Source: Acidobacteriota bacterium
GTDB lineage: Bacteria > Acidobacteriota > Vicinamibacteria > Vicinamibacterales > UBA2999
DNA: 64,000 nucleotides
Direction of reading: 5' to 3'
NCBI GenBank assembly: GCA_021730945.1
Contig: JAKFYH010000016.1
Location: forward strand, 124,001 to 188,000
Shown piece by piece: positions 47,842-55,664 of this stretch (the first letter of the stretch is position 1; each line of letters starts with the position of its first letter). The notes beneath the pieces were generated by a model, which did no database searches, was not told the origin of the DNA, and was given only the letters and a program-made list of their open reading frames with translations. The translations under genes and the position numbers were made by a program.

Positions 47842-48318
47842 ATGACCCGCGCCGTTCGACTGATGCCCGCCCTACTGATGCTGCTCTGCTTCTCGGTCAC
47901 CGCCCGCGCCCAGGCACCCGCTGCGCCCGCACCACAGGTCATGACCTACGAGATGGCCGTGCAGATCATCGACGCCGCCGAGGCCGAGGCCCGGGCGAAC
48001 AAGTGGAACGTCACCATGGTCGTGACCGACGCGGCCGGCACGCCGGTGGTGCTCCGGCGGATCAACGGCGCCAGCGCGCGCTCCTACGACATCGCCATGC
48101 GCAAGGCCGCGACCGTGGTCGCCGCCAAGATGACGACGGCGGAGTACGGCGCGAAGTTGAAGGAAAAGGCAGTAACCGAAGTGCCCAACGGCATCACCTT
48201 CGCTGGCGGCGTGCCGGTCATGCGCGGCACCGAATTCATTGGCGCCGTCGGCACCAGCGGCGTCACCGCCGCGCAAGACGAAATCATCTCAAAGGCCGGC
48301 GCCGCCATCGTCAAATAA
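47842..48318 (+). CDS. GlcG/HbpS-family heme-binding-like protein, secreted
   Basis: A 158-residue exported protein (signal LMPALLMLLCFSVTARAQ). The GlcG/HbpS fold is shown by MTYEMAVQIIDAAEAEARAN, VTMVVTDAAGTPVVLRR, GASARSYDIAMRKAATVVA and FAGGVPVMRGTEFIGAVGTSG. Members bind heme or act as small chaperone-like sensors. A good Shine-Dalgarno, AAGGAG, lies 5 bases before ATG 47842. A possible -10 TATACT is at 47808. The stop codon overlaps the left end of a palindrome-bounded element. Confidence 0.88.
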   Translation: MTRAVRLMPALLMLLCFSVTARAQAPAAPAPQVMTYEMAVQIIDAAEAEARANKWNVTMVVTDAAGTPVVLRRINGASARSYDIAMRKAATVVAAKMTTAEYGAKLKEKAVTEVPNGITFAGGVPVMRGTEFIGAVGTSGVTAAQDEIISKAGAAIVK

Positions 48319-48501
48319 AAGGGGTCGGGGATCTTTTTGTATGTCCCGACCGGTCCGAAGACCTTCCGTGCGAAAAACGGCGCGAGAGATTCCCTGAACC
48401 ACCGGACGTGCCGCGAGGGAACTGACGAGCATGTGGCAGTCTTTTCTACATTGAGGCAGGAATTGCGAATCCCCGCGACGAAAAGATCCCCGACCCCTTT
48501 T
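48317..48501. mobile_element. 185 bp element with perfect 21 bp terminal inverted repeats (MITE/REP-like)
   Basis: The left end (48317-48337, beginning AAAAGGGGTCGGGGATC) and right end (48481-48501, ending GATCCCCGACCCCTTTT) are exact inverted repeats of 21 bases. The interior has no full gene. The ends resemble the termini of REP-associated tyrosine transposase (RAYT) elements in this phylum, so it may be a non-autonomous copy; that relation is from memory. No target duplication was recognised. The left end lies within the stop codon of the GlcG gene. Confidence 0.75.
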
Positions 48502-48984
48502 CGGGCCGGCCGGGAGTGTTTCCACTGCAAGCAGTGGATCGACGAAGGCGACGCACACGACTGCTGGAGCACGACCGAGGCGGAACTCACCGCCGACCTG
48601 CCCGAGGACCTGCGCGACGCCTGGGAACGCCTGCGCGAAACGCTGGCCGACCTGGGCGAGCAGCGCATCTACGCCTCGGGCACCTGCATCATGTTCGCCC
48701 GCGACACGGTCTACTGCTTCGTGCGTCCCCGCCGCAGCTACCTGGAAGTGTCGGTGTTCCTCAAGCGCGGGCTCAAGTCACCACACGTCAAGCGGGTCGA
48801 GCGCCGGTCGAAGGCCAAAGTCGCCAACATCCTGAAGATTACCCACCGCGACGCGGTTGAGCCACCGCTCACCGATTGGCTGCGAGAGGCGTTCGACCTG
48901 GAGGGGACGATGGCCGCGAAGAAGCAGGCCAAGAAAGCCAAACGGGTCAGGCGTTCCAAGCCGTCGGCGAAGTTCCTGAGCTAG
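48433..48984 (+). CDS. DUF5655-like protein with N-terminal zinc-type Cys motif, start uncertain
   Basis: The conserved body starts at 48514 with ECFHCKQWIDEGDAHDCW (CxxC plus H-x-C, possible zinc site). It then reads VYCFVRPRRSYLEVSVFLKRGLKSP and ITHRDAVEPPLTDWLREAF, which fit the DUF5655 domain. A Lys-rich tail (KKQAKKAKRVRR) follows. No ATG is available: the candidates are GTG 48433 and TTG 48451, both inside the palindrome-bounded element. The element probably displaced the native 5' end, so expression may be altered or lost. Confidence 0.6.
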   Translation: MAVFSTLRQELRIPATKRSPTPFRAGRECFHCKQWIDEGDAHDCWSTTEAELTADLPEDLRDAWERLRETLADLGEQRIYASGTCIMFARDTVYCFVRPRRSYLEVSVFLKRGLKSPHVKRVERRSKAKVANILKITHRDAVEPPLTDWLREAFDLEGTMAAKKQAKKAKRVRRSKPSAKFLS

Positions 48985-48990
48985 GCTCGA

Positions 48991-50490
48991 TTACCCTCGG
49001 CGTGGACGCCCCGGGATCTGGATGGGGCCGGCGGCCTGCACAGCCGCCCACACCCGTTTGCCCACTCGATCGGCCTCGGCGATGATCGCCGGCTCGTCCA
49101 CCGTGAGGATCTTGCGGTCGCGCATCACGAACCGGCCGTCGATCATCACCGACTCGATGTCCGACGGCTGGCCGTTGTGGATCCAGGCCGAGACGATGCG
49201 CACGGCGGGCACCAGGTGGACCCGCTGGGTATCGAGCACCAGGATGTCGGCCTTCTTGCCGACCTCGAGCGAGCCGATGGAAGCCTGCTGACGCACCGCC
49301 CGCGCGCTGCCCAGCGTCGCGTCTTCCAGCACATCCTCAGGTTGTGGCCGCAGGCCCGGGAACACGTCGTCGCGGCGAATGCGCTCGGTGATCATGGCCA
49401 CGCGCATCACCTCGAACAGGTCGGTGGTGTTGTTGTCGGTGCCCATCGCGATCGGCACCCCGGCCGCGCGCAGCGCCGGAATGGGCGGGCTCGAGCCGCG
49501 GTTGCCGGCCATCACTGCCTGGTGCGACACGACCGTGCCCGACTTGGCCAATAGCGCAATGTCGGCAGCGTCCACATAGCGGCAATGGGCCGCGAACAGG
49601 CGCGGGCCGAGGAAGTTGTGCCGGGCGAGCAAGCCAACCGGGCTCACGCCGTGGTGCTTGCGCACGTAGTCGACTTCGGCGCGGCTTTGCGAGAGGTGAA
49701 TGGTATAGGCGAGGTCGTGCTGCTCCGCGAATGCGCGAACGGCCGCCAGCAGTTCTGGCGATGAGTTCTCCGCCAGCGCGGCAGCCGGGAACACGCTGAT
49801 GCGTCCCTCGTTCTTGCCGTGCCAGGCGGTGTAGAGATCACTGATGCGCTTCAATCCTTCGTCGCGCATCTGAGCCGAAAAGCGCGGCGCCTCACCTCTC
49901 GCAAGAATCTCCGGCGACATGGGCGAGCCGCCCTCGCGATCGGTGGCCGATTCGGCGAACACCCAGCGCAAACCGGTGGCGGCCAGCGCGCGGGCGTTGT
50001 TGGCGATGCCGCCGACGTTCTCGACCACGGTCGTGCTGCCGGTGCGAATGGCTTCGAGCGCGCCGACCACCGCCATCAGCGTGGCTTCTTCCCTTGAGAT
50101 CAGGCTGGTGGGCGAGACGGCCAGGCGGTTGCTGTTGGGGAAGCCGAAGTCTTCGTTATAGCCGCGCGACAGTGTCTGTGCGAGATGCGAGTGGCAGTTG
50201 ATCAAGCCGGGGAAGAGCGCCTTGCCGCGCCCGTCGTAGACCTGCGCCCGCGGATAGGTCTTGAGTACCTGGTCGGTCGGCCCGATTGCGGCAATGGTGC
50301 TGCCGGTGACCGCCAGCGCGACGTTGTCGCGCACGGCGTCGACGGTGACGACGGTGGTGTTGGCGAACACGACGGCCTGACCGGTCGCTGGCTGGGCTTG
50401 GACGCTGGCCGGGTCCAGCAGCAGCGCGGCAGCGCCGGCGCCCGCTCCGGCGAGAAGTTCGCGTCGTGTCAGATCGCTTGGCGCAGGCAT
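48991..50490 (-). CDS. Amidohydrolase (TRZ/ATZ-like, cytosine/SAH-deaminase type), exported
   Basis: A 499-residue metal-dependent amidohydrolase. The N-terminus PSDLTRRELLAGAGAGAAALL is a twin-arginine type signal. The metal ligands are in FPGLINCHSHLAQTLSRG (HxH), YTIHLSQSRAEVD and AAHCRYVD (His), and GVPIAMGTDNN (Asp). LVLDTQRVHLVPA and EVGKKADILV belong to the composite beta domain. This group deaminates or dechlorinates ring nitrogen compounds; the substrate is not fixed by sequence. The start at ATG 50490 puts the Arg pair near the end. Confidence 0.88.
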   Translation of the reverse strand: MPAPSDLTRRELLAGAGAGAAALLLDPASVQAQPATGQAVVFANTTVVTVDAVRDNVALAVTGSTIAAIGPTDQVLKTYPRAQVYDGRGKALFPGLINCHSHLAQTLSRGYNEDFGFPNSNRLAVSPTSLISREEATLMAVVGALEAIRTGSTTVVENVGGIANNARALAATGLRWVFAESATDREGGSPMSPEILARGEAPRFSAQMRDEGLKRISDLYTAWHGKNEGRISVFPAAALAENSSPELLAAVRAFAEQHDLAYTIHLSQSRAEVDYVRKHHGVSPVGLLARHNFLGPRLFAAHCRYVDAADIALLAKSGTVVSHQAVMAGNRGSSPPIPALRAAGVPIAMGTDNNTTDLFEVMRVAMITERIRRDDVFPGLRPQPEDVLEDATLGSARAVRQQASIGSLEVGKKADILVLDTQRVHLVPAVRIVSAWIHNGQPSDIESVMIDGRFVMRDRKILTVDEPAIIAEADRVGKRVWAAVQAAGPIQIPGRPRRG

Positions 50491-50585
50491 GGCGCACGGT
50501 ACTGCCGCCACCCATTTCCGTCAAGACCGCCTCGACCCGATGGCCCAGGACCGGCGCCACTATTTCCGAGACATAATTGCCGGCG

Positions 50586-51062
50586 ATGACGCCAAAGAAC
50601 ACGATCTGCCTCTGGTTCGACAAGGACGCGCACGAAGCGGCGCAGTTCTACGCCGCCACCTTTCCGGACAGCGAAGTCACCGCTGTTCATCGCGCGCCCG
50701 GTGACTACCCGAGCGGCAAGCAGGGCGATGTGCTGACGGTGCAGTTCACCGTGCTCGGCATACCCTGTCTTGGTCTGAACGGCGGTCCGGCCTTCGCGCA
50801 CAGCGAGGCCTTCTCCTTTCAGATCGCCACCGACACGCAGGACGAGACCGACCGCTACTGGAATGCGATTGTCGGCAATGGCGGCAAGGAGAGCGCGTGC
50901 GGGTGGTGTAAGGATCGCTGGGGTCTGTGCTGGCAGATCACTCCGCGCGCGCTCACCGACGCGCTGGCGGCCGGCGGCGCCGAGGCGGGGCGTGCCTTCG
51001 CGGCGATGATGACGATGAAGAAGATCGACGTCGCGGCGATAGAGGCCGCGCGCCGCGGCTGA
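50586..51062 (+). CDS. VOC-fold protein, PhnB/3-demethylubiquinone-like
   Basis: A 158-residue glyoxalase-fold protein. The first half reads ICLWFDKDAHEAAQFYAATFPDSEV and LTVQFTVLGIPCLGLNGGP, and the second SFQIATDTQDETDRYW and CGWCKDRWGLCWQITPRAL. This is the PhnB-like (3-dmu-9_3-mt) subset, which binds metal or small ligands; the enzyme activity is often unknown. ATG 50586 is used. It is convergent with the truncated GNAT gene, two bases apart at their 3' ends. Confidence 0.88.
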   Translation: MTPKNTICLWFDKDAHEAAQFYAATFPDSEVTAVHRAPGDYPSGKQGDVLTVQFTVLGIPCLGLNGGPAFAHSEAFSFQIATDTQDETDRYWNAIVGNGGKESACGWCKDRWGLCWQITPRALTDALAAGGAEAGRAFAAMMTMKKIDVAAIEAARRG

Positions 51063-51063
51063 C

Positions 51064-51582
51064 CTAGTCGCGACGAAACGTCCACAGCCGCAGTCCACTG
51101 ACGGGCTCGACCAGGTCGACGATCACTCGAAATCCAAGACCTTCGCAGAAGCCGACGTTCTTCGGTTGTGCCGTCTCGAGGTAGCACGGCTGGCCAGCGG
51201 CGGTGGCGCGGTCGAGGACCGGCTGTAGCAGGGCGCGCCCCAATCCTGTTCCCTGGGCCTCCGGCGACACGCCCACCAGGAGAACGTACCAATGAGCACT
51301 TGGTACGTCGCGGTGATGAAACGGCTCCAGGGCCGAGAGTGCCGAGGTGAAGCGTTCGGCCGCCACCTCGCCGAGTGTAGTGGGCCACTGGTCGAAGCCG
51401 GCGGCGGCGCCCCGTTCCGGCGTGATCTCCCAATCGTTGGGCGGCAATACGACCGCCGCCCCGCACGCCCGGCCCGCAGGGGTGAAAACCTCGTCGAACC
51501 GCAGCCCGTAGTGAAGAATCGAGGCGAAATGCGCCGGCGATCGCCGGGCACGGTCCTCCGCACCTGGAAGAATATAGGTTGG
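51064..51582 (-). pseudogene. GNAT acetyltransferase lacking its N-terminus
   Basis: Residues resembling a GNAT enzyme begin abruptly at about YILPGAEDRARRSPAHF and continue through ACGAAVVLPPNDW, WYVLLVGVSPEAQGTGLGRALL (the acetyl-CoA P-loop) and YLETAQPKNVGFCEGLGF. Relatives have roughly 50 more residues at the N-terminus. Here sequence upstream of about 51583 is only the antisense of the neighbouring regulator, and no sensible start codon exists in frame. Together with the damaged regulator this suggests a past rearrangement that removed the 5' end. Confidence 0.6.
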
Positions 51583-51585
51583 CCG

Positions 51586-53032
51586 GTGCGCGCGTACGAG
51601 TTCGGCCCCTTCCGGCTCGATGTGCCGAATCGTCTCCTGCTGCGCGCGGGCGTAGTCGTCGCCCTGAAGCCGAAAGTGATCGACACCCTTCTGGTGCTGC
51701 TCGAGAACCATGGGCGTGTGATGACGAAAGATGAGCTGATGCAGGCGTTGTGGCCCGACCGCTTCGTCGAACAAGCGAATCTGACCCAGAGCATCTACGC
51801 GCTCAGAATCGCGCTGAACGAGCGACAAGCGCCCACGCCTTACATCGAAACGATGTCGCGGCGTGGCTATCGGTTCGCCGGCGACGTCAGAACGGTAGTC
51901 GCAGAAGCCAGCCTCCGGTCGCTCGCGGTCCTGCCGTTCACCTCGCTCAGTGACGACGGCACGGATGCGCCGCTGGCGCTCGGCATCGCTGACGCCCTGA
52001 TCACCACGCTCGGAAACTCCGGCCTGGTGATCGTGCGGCCGATCAGTGCCTCGCGGCGCTATGTCGGCCCTCGGATCGATCCGATCGAAGTGGCGCGGGC
52101 ACTCGTCGTCGACGCGGTCCTCGACGGCAGCATTCAGCGCAGCGGCGACACCATTCGTGTGACGGCGCGCCTGATCCGCGCGACCGACGGCGCCACGCTG
52201 TGGGCGGACCGATACCAGGAAGCAATGACCAGCATCTTCGAGGTGCAGGATTCGATTGCCGACAAGATCACAGCCGCCTTGGAGGTGGCACGGAGCGGAG
52301 GGGCCAATGCCCGTCTGGCCAAGCGTTACACGACCAACGTCGAAGCCTATCAGCTATATCTGAACGGTCGTTACAACTGGAACAGGTCGACCGAAGAGGG
52401 GCTCCGCGCGGCCATCGTCCACTTCACCAGGGCGATTGCCATTGATCCGCAGTTCGCGCTGGCATACGTGGGGATCGCGGACGCCTACACCGCACTGGAT
52501 TGGTACGGAGTGCTGTCGACCCGCGACTCAAACCCGCACGCTTTCGCCGCCGCGCAGGAGGCACTGCGGCTGGATGTACTTCGCCCGACGCTTCGAAGCC
52601 GCCAGTCATCACTGCCGCATGATTCTCGCAGCCGAACCTGGGCATGATGAGGCGCTTATTTATCTGGCGCTCACCCTGTTACAGATGGGATCGCCGAATG
52701 ATGCTCTTGCGACCCTGCGGCAATCCGCCTTGCTCGCAACCCCTGATGTCCAGGCAATGCTGGCGATCGCACTGGCTGTCGCTGGGCGTGCCGCCGAGGC
52801 GCGCGCGATCGTCGGCACGCTCACGCGACACTCAGGGTACCGGCCGCATTTCTGGATCGCGGCAGCGCATGTCGCGCTGGCCGACCTGGAGGCGGCATTG
52901 CAGTCACTCGAAGCGGCCTGCGACGACCCGGACGACTCGCTCGCCGGTATTGGCGTCGCGCCTTTCCTGGATCCGCTTCGCTCGCACCCCCGGTTCGACG
53001 CCGTGTTACGGCGCATGCGACTGGCCCGGTAG
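51586..53032 (+). pseudogene. Winged-helix / TPR (CadC-like) regulator with internal deletion and frame change
   Basis: From GTG 51586 a CadC/OmpR-type winged helix is intact (YEFGPFRLDVPNRLLLRAG, LVLLENHGRVMTKDELMQ, YIETMSRRGYRFAGDV). It is followed by a FlgO-like domain (LRSLAVLPFTSLSDDG, IADALITTLGNSGLVIVRP) and the first TPR (IAIDPQFALAYVGIADAY). At about 52575 the frame that encodes AQEALRLD stops making sense and ends at 52647. TPR sequence resumes one frame over (MYFARRFEAASHHCRMIL, ALIYLALTLLQMG) until 53032. About 80 or more residues of TPR expected between these blocks are missing, so this is a deletion plus frameshift rather than a single base error. Confidence 0.75.
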
Positions 53033-53265
53033 ACGTGGCAGAACTGCGAGTCGACCGCCGAGAGATACCGCAGACCGGGAGGCAGGGATTCGACGCGATT
53101 CACGACGAGCGAGAGCGAAGACGAAGTCGAGCCCGAGCGAGCCGAGAGGCTTCGAATTGGATCCGAGGCAGGCAGGGATTCGCTCCCATTCCCGGCGAAA
53201 CGAAGTTGAGCCGGGATGTGACTGAATCGGCCTCGCAGCCATGAGCGAGCCGGAGGCGAGTCGAA
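53033..53265. repeat. Two degenerate copies of a tRNA-3'-end/palindrome unit
   Basis: GGGAGGCAGGGATTCGA at 53077-53093 and GGCAGGGATTCG at 53171-53182 repeat the core of the copy at 53266-53288, at spacings of about 90 and 104 bases. Each is preceded by GAGCGAGCC-like sequence. An inverted pair GCAGCCATGAGCGAG and ATGGCT (about 53236 and 53265) could form a hairpin. No gene was found here. Confidence 0.6.
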
Positions 53266-53288
53266 TGGCTGGGAGGCAGGGATTCGAA
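53266..53288 (-). other. 3' end of a tRNA-Gln gene, candidate island attachment site
   Basis: Read on the minus strand, the 23 bases contain the T loop TTCGAAT, the T-stem strand CCCTG, an acceptor strand CCTCCCA, discriminator G and encoded CCA. An acceptor ending A72 with G73 implies U1 and fits bacterial tRNA-Gln. The 5' T-stem strand needed for pairing (CAGGG) is absent on the adjoining side, so this is only the 3' part of a tRNA. Tyrosine integrases commonly leave such a duplicated tRNA 3' end at one edge of an island. I infer an att remnant. Confidence 0.6.
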
Positions 53289-53505
53289 TTCGGAGAGACG
53301 TGTTTTTCTAACTTGGTGATGGCGCGCGACTTCTGGTTCTAAGCGCTTGAGTCACAGGCGGTTACGTCGCTCCGATTCGTTCACTGCCGTCCACCCGAGT
53401 CTTCGCGATTCTGCCGTCGTCGTGGAGACATTTTGGAGACGACGGCGGCGGTGGCCGCTGGACGCCGTGTCTGTAATTGCATACCTGCGGGATTGGATGG
53501 GCTAA
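53289..53505. other. Gap at island edge; no convincing gene
   Basis: Between the tRNA 3' end and the DUF6527 gene there is no reliable coding frame. TGGAGAC occurs twice (53423-53429 and 53434-53440) in a stretch that might be the remnant of an integrase 3' end, but the translation is too short and basic to claim it. Confidence 0.4.
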
Positions 53506-53874
53506 TTAGTCGGCCTCTCGGGCCCAGACTATTTCGCCGCCTCGGACGAAGAAATGCGCGCCGCAATCGACTTGGCGCCAGATGGATGGCGACAACGTCG
53601 GTGAGCCGTCGGGGTGAACGGTCAGCGTCCAGCATGGCCGACCAGGTGGCACCAGATTCAAGTCGATCGTGGAGTCGCAACCGCACGGACATCTCATCGC
53701 GGCAAACCAATCCTCACCCCACTCGCCGACCACGTACAAAACCGCCGGTGACAGGCGCTCAGGGAGTTCTGCAGTACGAACCACTCGGAGCCGCGGCGTG
53801 CGATTGAGGCGGGCCGCCAGGGCTTTGAGCCACTGGCGAACACCGCTGGAGAGCTGAGAGAGAAAGCGGATCAT
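53506..53874 (-). CDS. DUF6527-family protein of the ubiquitin-like operon
   Basis: A 122-residue protein whose recognisable core is MRCPCGCDSTIDLNL, a CxCxC metal-type motif, followed by WTLTVHPDGSPTLSPSIWR and CGAHFFVRGGEIVWA. These are signatures of DUF6527, a small family found beside bacterial E1/E2/JAB genes. The biochemical role is unknown to me; a zinc-bound factor or protease-like partner is possible. The start overlaps the stop of the JAB-E1 gene by 4 bp, so it is the last gene of the four-gene leftward operon. Confidence 0.75.
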   Translation of the reverse strand: MIRFLSQLSSGVRQWLKALAARLNRTPRLRVVRTAELPERLSPAVLYVVGEWGEDWFAAMRCPCGCDSTIDLNLVPPGRPCWTLTVHPDGSPTLSPSIWRQVDCGAHFFVRGGEIVWAREAD

Positions 53875-55256
53875 GTTGATCGACTCAGCTCGGGCATGTC
53901 GAGGCGCGGCTCGATGTCGCCGATACCGATGTACCTCGCCAGCGGCGACGGTCCTTTCTCCCGCTCCGGATAGAACGCCATGTGAGACAGGCTCGCGCGT
54001 AACTCGGCGTACGGCGCGTTTCCGTCCGAGCGATAGTCGTTCAGCCTTGCGAGGAACTCGTTCACCGCTACCGACGCGGCAAAGAAGTTTACGCTGATCA
54101 CCGCCGGCCGCGTTTCGTCGACGCCCACGATGTAGCGCTCCCGGCGCCGGCGCGCGTACTCCTCTGGATTCGTGCGACGCATACTGTCGGCGAAAACCTC
54201 GTCTGGCGTGAACACGCCTCGCGTCCCGAGGCTGGAGAGCCCAGGTTGAAGGTAGTGGCTCGCAGTCGAGACTTCATCGATCGTGCCGCTTCCGTCCGCC
54301 AAGAGCTTCACTCCCACGTCGATGTACGGCAACAGGTAGCAGGTTGCCAAGCGGTTCAGCACGTTTCGACCCTCGGCGCCGTCCATACAGCCAAAGATGA
54401 AGTCGGCTTCCGCAATCGCTTCGACCACGTCGCGGTCAGAGACATACTTCGGGATCCGCACCACGTCGGTTCCGAGACCGGCGCGGTCGATCGCGTCCCC
54501 GACCACGTCGACTTTGAGCCGACCAATGTCCGCTCTCGTCGCGTAGACGATTCGGTTCAGATTCTCCTCGTTGACGAAGTCCGGCTCGATCAGGAGCAGC
54601 CTGCCGACGCCAAGACGGAACAACATCTCGATGAGGGGACTGCCGGTGCCGGAGACGCCGACGACGGCCACGGTCAACCGTCGCAGTAGCCTGGTTGTCG
54701 CATCACCAAATGCTCGAGCGTGTCGATCGGTAAACGCCTCGAGCGGCAGCACGACGCCGCCGTTGTCGAAGTCGATCAGGACGTCGTCGCCAACGACCAT
54801 GATGCGTTCTATCGGCGAGAAGACGCCGTCCGACGAAACTGTACGTCCGAACAGGTGCCCGTCTTCGAGGAGAACAACGCTTCCATGCGGGACGTCAGCG
54901 TCGAACCAGCCGGCCACGCTCGGGAACAGCTCCTTGTCCGAGTCGTCATCGACCGGCGAGAATGCTCGGTAGGCATCCGCGTGACCGTGGATCTTGACGA
55001 CGCTCCAGCCCTCCCGATTGGCTTCCTCGAGGATCGGCGGCAGTAAATCGGTTGACCACTCCACCAGATCCGGCTTTCGGATCGGGCAGTCGCCGTACGG
55101 CACGGGCACGATCTTTCGCACCAGCAGCCGGTGCACGCGCTTGCCGGCGCGGCGGGCGCAGAGCAGGATGGCGACAGCTTCACATCCGTCGCCCGGGAAG
55201 AGGTGTGAGTGCAGCTGCTTTCGCTGCGCGGCGGTCATCGTCAGAGTGACGGTCAT
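53871..55256 (-). CDS. JAB (JAMM) protease fused to ThiF/E1-like ubiquitin-activating domain
   Basis: A 461-residue fusion. The N-terminal JAB domain (residues about 1-145) has an intact JAMM motif: E26 in GCEAVAILL, then H90-G-H92, seven residues, S100 and D103 (KIHGHADAYRAFSPVDDD). The E1 domain (about 185-420) has the nucleotide loop GVSGTGS at 200-206, the acidic/Arg motif IEPDFVNEENLNR (R235), K248 and MDGAEGR. Cys290 and Cys306 are candidates for a thioester Cys, but none is certain. It should activate the Ubl encoded upstream and remove or process Ubl. Start and stop overlap the neighbours by 4 bp each. Confidence 0.88.
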   Translation of the reverse strand: MTVTLTMTAAQRKQLHSHLFPGDGCEAVAILLCARRAGKRVHRLLVRKIVPVPYGDCPIRKPDLVEWSTDLLPPILEEANREGWSVVKIHGHADAYRAFSPVDDDSDKELFPSVAGWFDADVPHGSVVLLEDGHLFGRTVSSDGVFSPIERIMVVGDDVLIDFDNGGVVLPLEAFTDRHARAFGDATTRLLRRLTVAVVGVSGTGSPLIEMLFRLGVGRLLLIEPDFVNEENLNRIVYATRADIGRLKVDVVGDAIDRAGLGTDVVRIPKYVSDRDVVEAIAEADFIFGCMDGAEGRNVLNRLATCYLLPYIDVGVKLLADGSGTIDEVSTASHYLQPGLSSLGTRGVFTPDEVFADSMRRTNPEEYARRRRERYIVGVDETRPAVISVNFFAASVAVNEFLARLNDYRSDGNAPYAELRASLSHMAFYPEREKGPSPLARYIGIGDIEPRLDMPELSRST

Positions 55257-55663
55257 GGGCTTGGCCTCTTGATGAACTCATCGTCGAGCGCATCACGAGT
55301 CAGAACAAGATGCGTCTCGAGGTTGTCCACGCCGGGACGCCAGGGCTCGTCGCCCGGGCGGTGGCGCGACCAGCGCTGGAAGGTCTTGCCGTCGACGACC
55401 TGCTGGATCTCGGACGCCGGAATCGGGACGCCGTCGGTACGGCTGACGGCGGGGTGTAAGAAGAACATATCGAGCTGCGCCTCGGGATACCCACCCGAGA
55501 TGAGCACCCCGACCGTGACCTTCTTGATGTTGTAGCCGTCGGGCAGTGGGTGCTCGCAAATGAGCACCCACCGCTCCGAGCCTTGGAGGATGGTGTCCCA
55601 CGGCAAGCCGAGGCTATCGAGGAAACGCACGTCCTCGTTCGGAAGCTGAAATTCGCGACGCAT
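55253..55663 (-). CDS. Prokaryotic E2-family-E (ubiquitin-conjugating-like) protein
   Basis: A 136-residue protein with the family sequence FQLPNEDVRFLDSLGLPW, HPLPDGYNIKKVTVGVLIS, GYPEAQLDMFFLHPAV and WSRHRPGDEPWRPGVDNL. The fold and GYP...HP segment match E2-like proteins. The only Cys is C36, upstream of the fold core. The place where E2 enzymes carry the catalytic Cys after the HP motif has none, but W98-S99-R-H is conserved in type and S99 could act instead. It sits between Ubl and E1 genes with a one-base and a 4-base junction. Confidence 0.82.
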   Translation of the reverse strand: MRREFQLPNEDVRFLDSLGLPWDTILQGSERWVLICEHPLPDGYNIKKVTVGVLISGGYPEAQLDMFFLHPAVSRTDGVPIPASEIQQVVDGKTFQRWSRHRPGDEPWRPGVDNLETHLVLTRDALDDEFIKRPSP

Positions 55664-55664
55664 T

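Noticed and set aside
53266..53360. A complete tRNA gene on the minus strand.
   Set aside because: The 5' strand of the T stem, anticodon arm and acceptor 5' strand cannot be found; only the 3' end is present.
53381..53710. A basic 109-codon minus-strand ORF as an integrase remnant.
   Set aside because: It overlaps DUF6527 and shows no tyrosine-recombinase motif; the TGGAGAC repeats alone are too weak.
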